From assembly GCF_040115645.1 (NCBI RefSeq), contig NC_089558.1, forward strand, positions 992,001-1,056,000: 64,000 nucleotides of DNA, read 5' to 3'. The position numbers were made by a program, and so were the translations under genes. The DNA is from Euwallacea fornicatus. Lineage: Eukaryota; Arthropoda; Insecta; Coleoptera; Curculionidae. This document shows positions 62,501 to 64,000 of the stretch, in pieces (the first letter of the stretch is position 1; each line of letters opens with the position of its first letter). A model generated the notes under the pieces. It was not told the DNA's origin and ran no database searches. It saw nothing but the letters and a program-made list of their open reading frames with translations.

Positions 62501-64000
62501 AGTAACAGGATATTTTCCTGTTTATCCCCATACATAAATTCGTCCACGATGCGTCTTCGATCCGATGCAGCGGATCTATTCCAAATCCAGAAAAACAATC
62601 CCGAACCGGTCTAACGATGGATGGGATATACTTGGGATCCATTCTTTTACCGCGTTGACGTCACACATACTTGATACCATAAGTTCCTATGAGATTGAAT
62701 TTCGATTCGTCGGAAAATCGACTTTCTTCCAATCATTAGAAGGTCAGTTCAAATGGTTACGTGCAAGCCCTAATTGGCCCATCCGACTCTTTTTGAAGGG
62801 AAAATGTTGTTTTTTTTTTGCTGGTACTACGTGCAAACAAGTCAAGATCATCCAACCTTATTCTCATAGTTTTTGTTGAGACATTCCGCAGTAACTTCGT
62901 TTTTTATCTCTCATTGGCGTCCAAATAGAGATGCTTAAATGAGATAGTTCTGATCAATATAATTTATTCTAGCTCCAAGTTTTCTAGGTCGGTCACCTCT
63001 TCAGGGTTCTGCAATTGTCCCATTTTGTTTATATTTTTTTATAACTACGTCACTATGCAAACGAGCAACATTAGTTTTTATCTCGAAATTAATTTGCAGT
63101 CCTTAGGTGATCGTGGAATGCACGAGCGAACCGGGTATCAGGCTCTTAATGACGTTTGCTCAGCAAGGAATCGAGGCAAAATGGCAGTCACCATACACTT
63201 CTGTCCAAACAATAAATGGAATTTTTTCGATAAGCCCTTTTTGCAATAAATTCAAGATAAACCTTCTAAATGCGCGTACATTTCAGCTTATGATCATAGA
63301 ATTTACGTATAAAGCGAGGAAATTAAGAATCATTTCTTAGAAGATTTTCAAGAATTTTCTTATTTGTCAAAGTATTTCTGTACATTACTGCATGCAAATG
63401 TTTAATCGCTGAATCACAATGTCGAAATGTCTGTAGATGAAGCCTTAAGGCTCAGATTCAATGGCTGAACGGTCGTATTCGAGAGTTAAGAAAGGTCAAC
63501 ACTTTTGATCAAAATGTAAACCATCATTATTCACACTCATGCAAATCTCATGGCAGTATACATATAGAGTGTCCAAGATAAGGCTGCTCGATGCTTCATT
63601 TGCGCAAACGCTGCCGCTGCCCTCAAATAGTGCAACTTTCCTATAATTTCATTGACTTCATGCCTCTCACGGTTCTGAAGATTCCCATATAGTGCGCTAT
63701 ACCTCAGACGCATTGTGTATGAAAATATGCCACGTTGTCTATACAGGAAAATCGAAAACTTTACCGTCCCAGAGTACCGGGACAGCAACTATCATGGTTA
63801 TGAAGGATATTTGGATGTGAGCTATGCACCTTATAGGACTAAAATTGCGGACGCTTTTGTGAATTCCAGTATGCAATTTGGGTTTCCCTATGTGGATTAC
63901 AATGGACACACTCAGGTAAAAGTCACTTGCAAAACGAATACCGCGTGTCCCGTTAACGAAGGACGCCGGCTCTATCTCCGGAATCGTCGTGGATGAAGTA
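59545..64000 (+). CDS. GMC oxidoreductase 6, secreted type, 3' end outside window
   Basis: Visible exons are 59545-59791, 59845-59997, 60049-60166 and 63747-63915, ending at a good donor (CTCAG|GTAAAA), so the gene continues past the right edge; about 229 residues are seen. The start MYKILFLLLTGASTTLQ is a classical signal peptide. The FAD motif is YDFIIVGAGTAGCVVANRLSE. Signature 1 is RGKVIGGSSVLNYMIYTRGN, with its GG split by an intron. The fourth exon adds KIENFTVPEYRDSNYHGYEG, then YAPYRTKIADAF, the pattern of secreted glucose-dehydrogenase-like members, unlike the N-P-Y-L-A block of GMC1/3/4/5. The 3.6-kb third intron carries a long inverted-repeat element and a Tc1-like relic. The catalytic His/Asn lie outside the window. 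Confidence 0.9.
61109..61950. mobile_element. Long inverted-repeat MITE inside a GMC6 intron
   Basis: Left arm from 61109 (CAGGGCGGTCCTCCGAGAAG) and right arm ending at 61950 are reverse complements over about 330 bases with a few per cent mismatch, around a spacer of about 200 bases. TA flanks both ends (61107-61108 and 61951-61952). No transposase frame is present. The arms are more diverged than those of the element at 56.5 kb, which suggests an older insertion. Confidence 0.85.
62204..62890 (-). pseudogene. Tc1-like transposase relic inside a GMC6 intron
   Basis: On the minus strand the order is WKKV, then FNLIGTYGIKYV, CFSGFGIDPLHRIEDASW, a frameshift, then PLRFTFQQDNNPKHTSELTK, SVLKRPSPLPDLNPIENVRD and a C-terminus LLELMPRRG. 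These are DDE-domain blocks of Tc1-type transposases: SDESKFNL-x-G, WG-FS-G-G-PL, FQQDN-PKHTS and SPDLNPIEN-W-LK. At least one frameshift and several stops make it inactive. It belongs to a different Tc1 lineage from the relic at 27.5-28.2 kb. Confidence 0.8.

Overview
This is insect nuclear DNA, AT-rich, with short introns carrying canonical GT/AG splice sites. The host genes are metazoan, and the long spaces hold decayed Tc1/mariner, pogo-like and LINE-like relics and long inverted-repeat elements. A beetle is my best guess, but nothing in the window proves the order. No tRNA, rRNA, CRISPR array or bacterial-type operon was seen.

Layout. 1-2324 (minus): the N-terminal ~425 codons of cullin-2 in eight exons, running off the left edge. 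3225-5425 (plus): a complete five-exon eIF4H gene, divergent from Cul2. 7.9-10.4 kb: a transposon graveyard, including an internally deleted mariner with intact terminal repeats and TA duplication. 11494-17227 (minus): six exons of flotillin-2 from the second coding exon to the stop; the short exon encoding the myristoylated N-terminus was not found and should lie to the right. A two-exon gene for a 56-residue single-pass membrane protein sits on the opposite strand inside a flotillin-2 intron, and an unassigned hydrophobic-leader exon lies nearby.

19201-64000 (plus): six GMC (glucose-methanol-choline) oxidoreductase genes in head-to-tail array, all opposite to flotillin-2. GMC1 (19201-21472), GMC3 (32696-35310), GMC4 (39714-42728) and GMC5 (46729-49376) are close paralogues with an N-terminal membrane anchor or uncleaved signal followed by a Tyr/DPE motif. 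GMC2 (21895-25435) is a divergent member with twelve coding exons and an acidic C-terminal tail. GMC6 (59545 to beyond the right edge) has a classical signal peptide and is cut by the window. A GMC array inside a flotillin-2 intron is a known, deeply conserved arrangement in insects, and this window fits it, with at least 46 kb of nested sequence.

The spaces between the GMC genes carry at least four long inverted-repeat elements (three with clear TA duplications), a pogo-like relic, two Tc1-like transposase relics and a four-copy dispersed repeat family not assigned to a known class. All six GMC genes keep the FAD Rossmann motif. The five complete ones keep the His/Asn catalytic pair, so the cluster appears functional despite heavy transposon load between its members.
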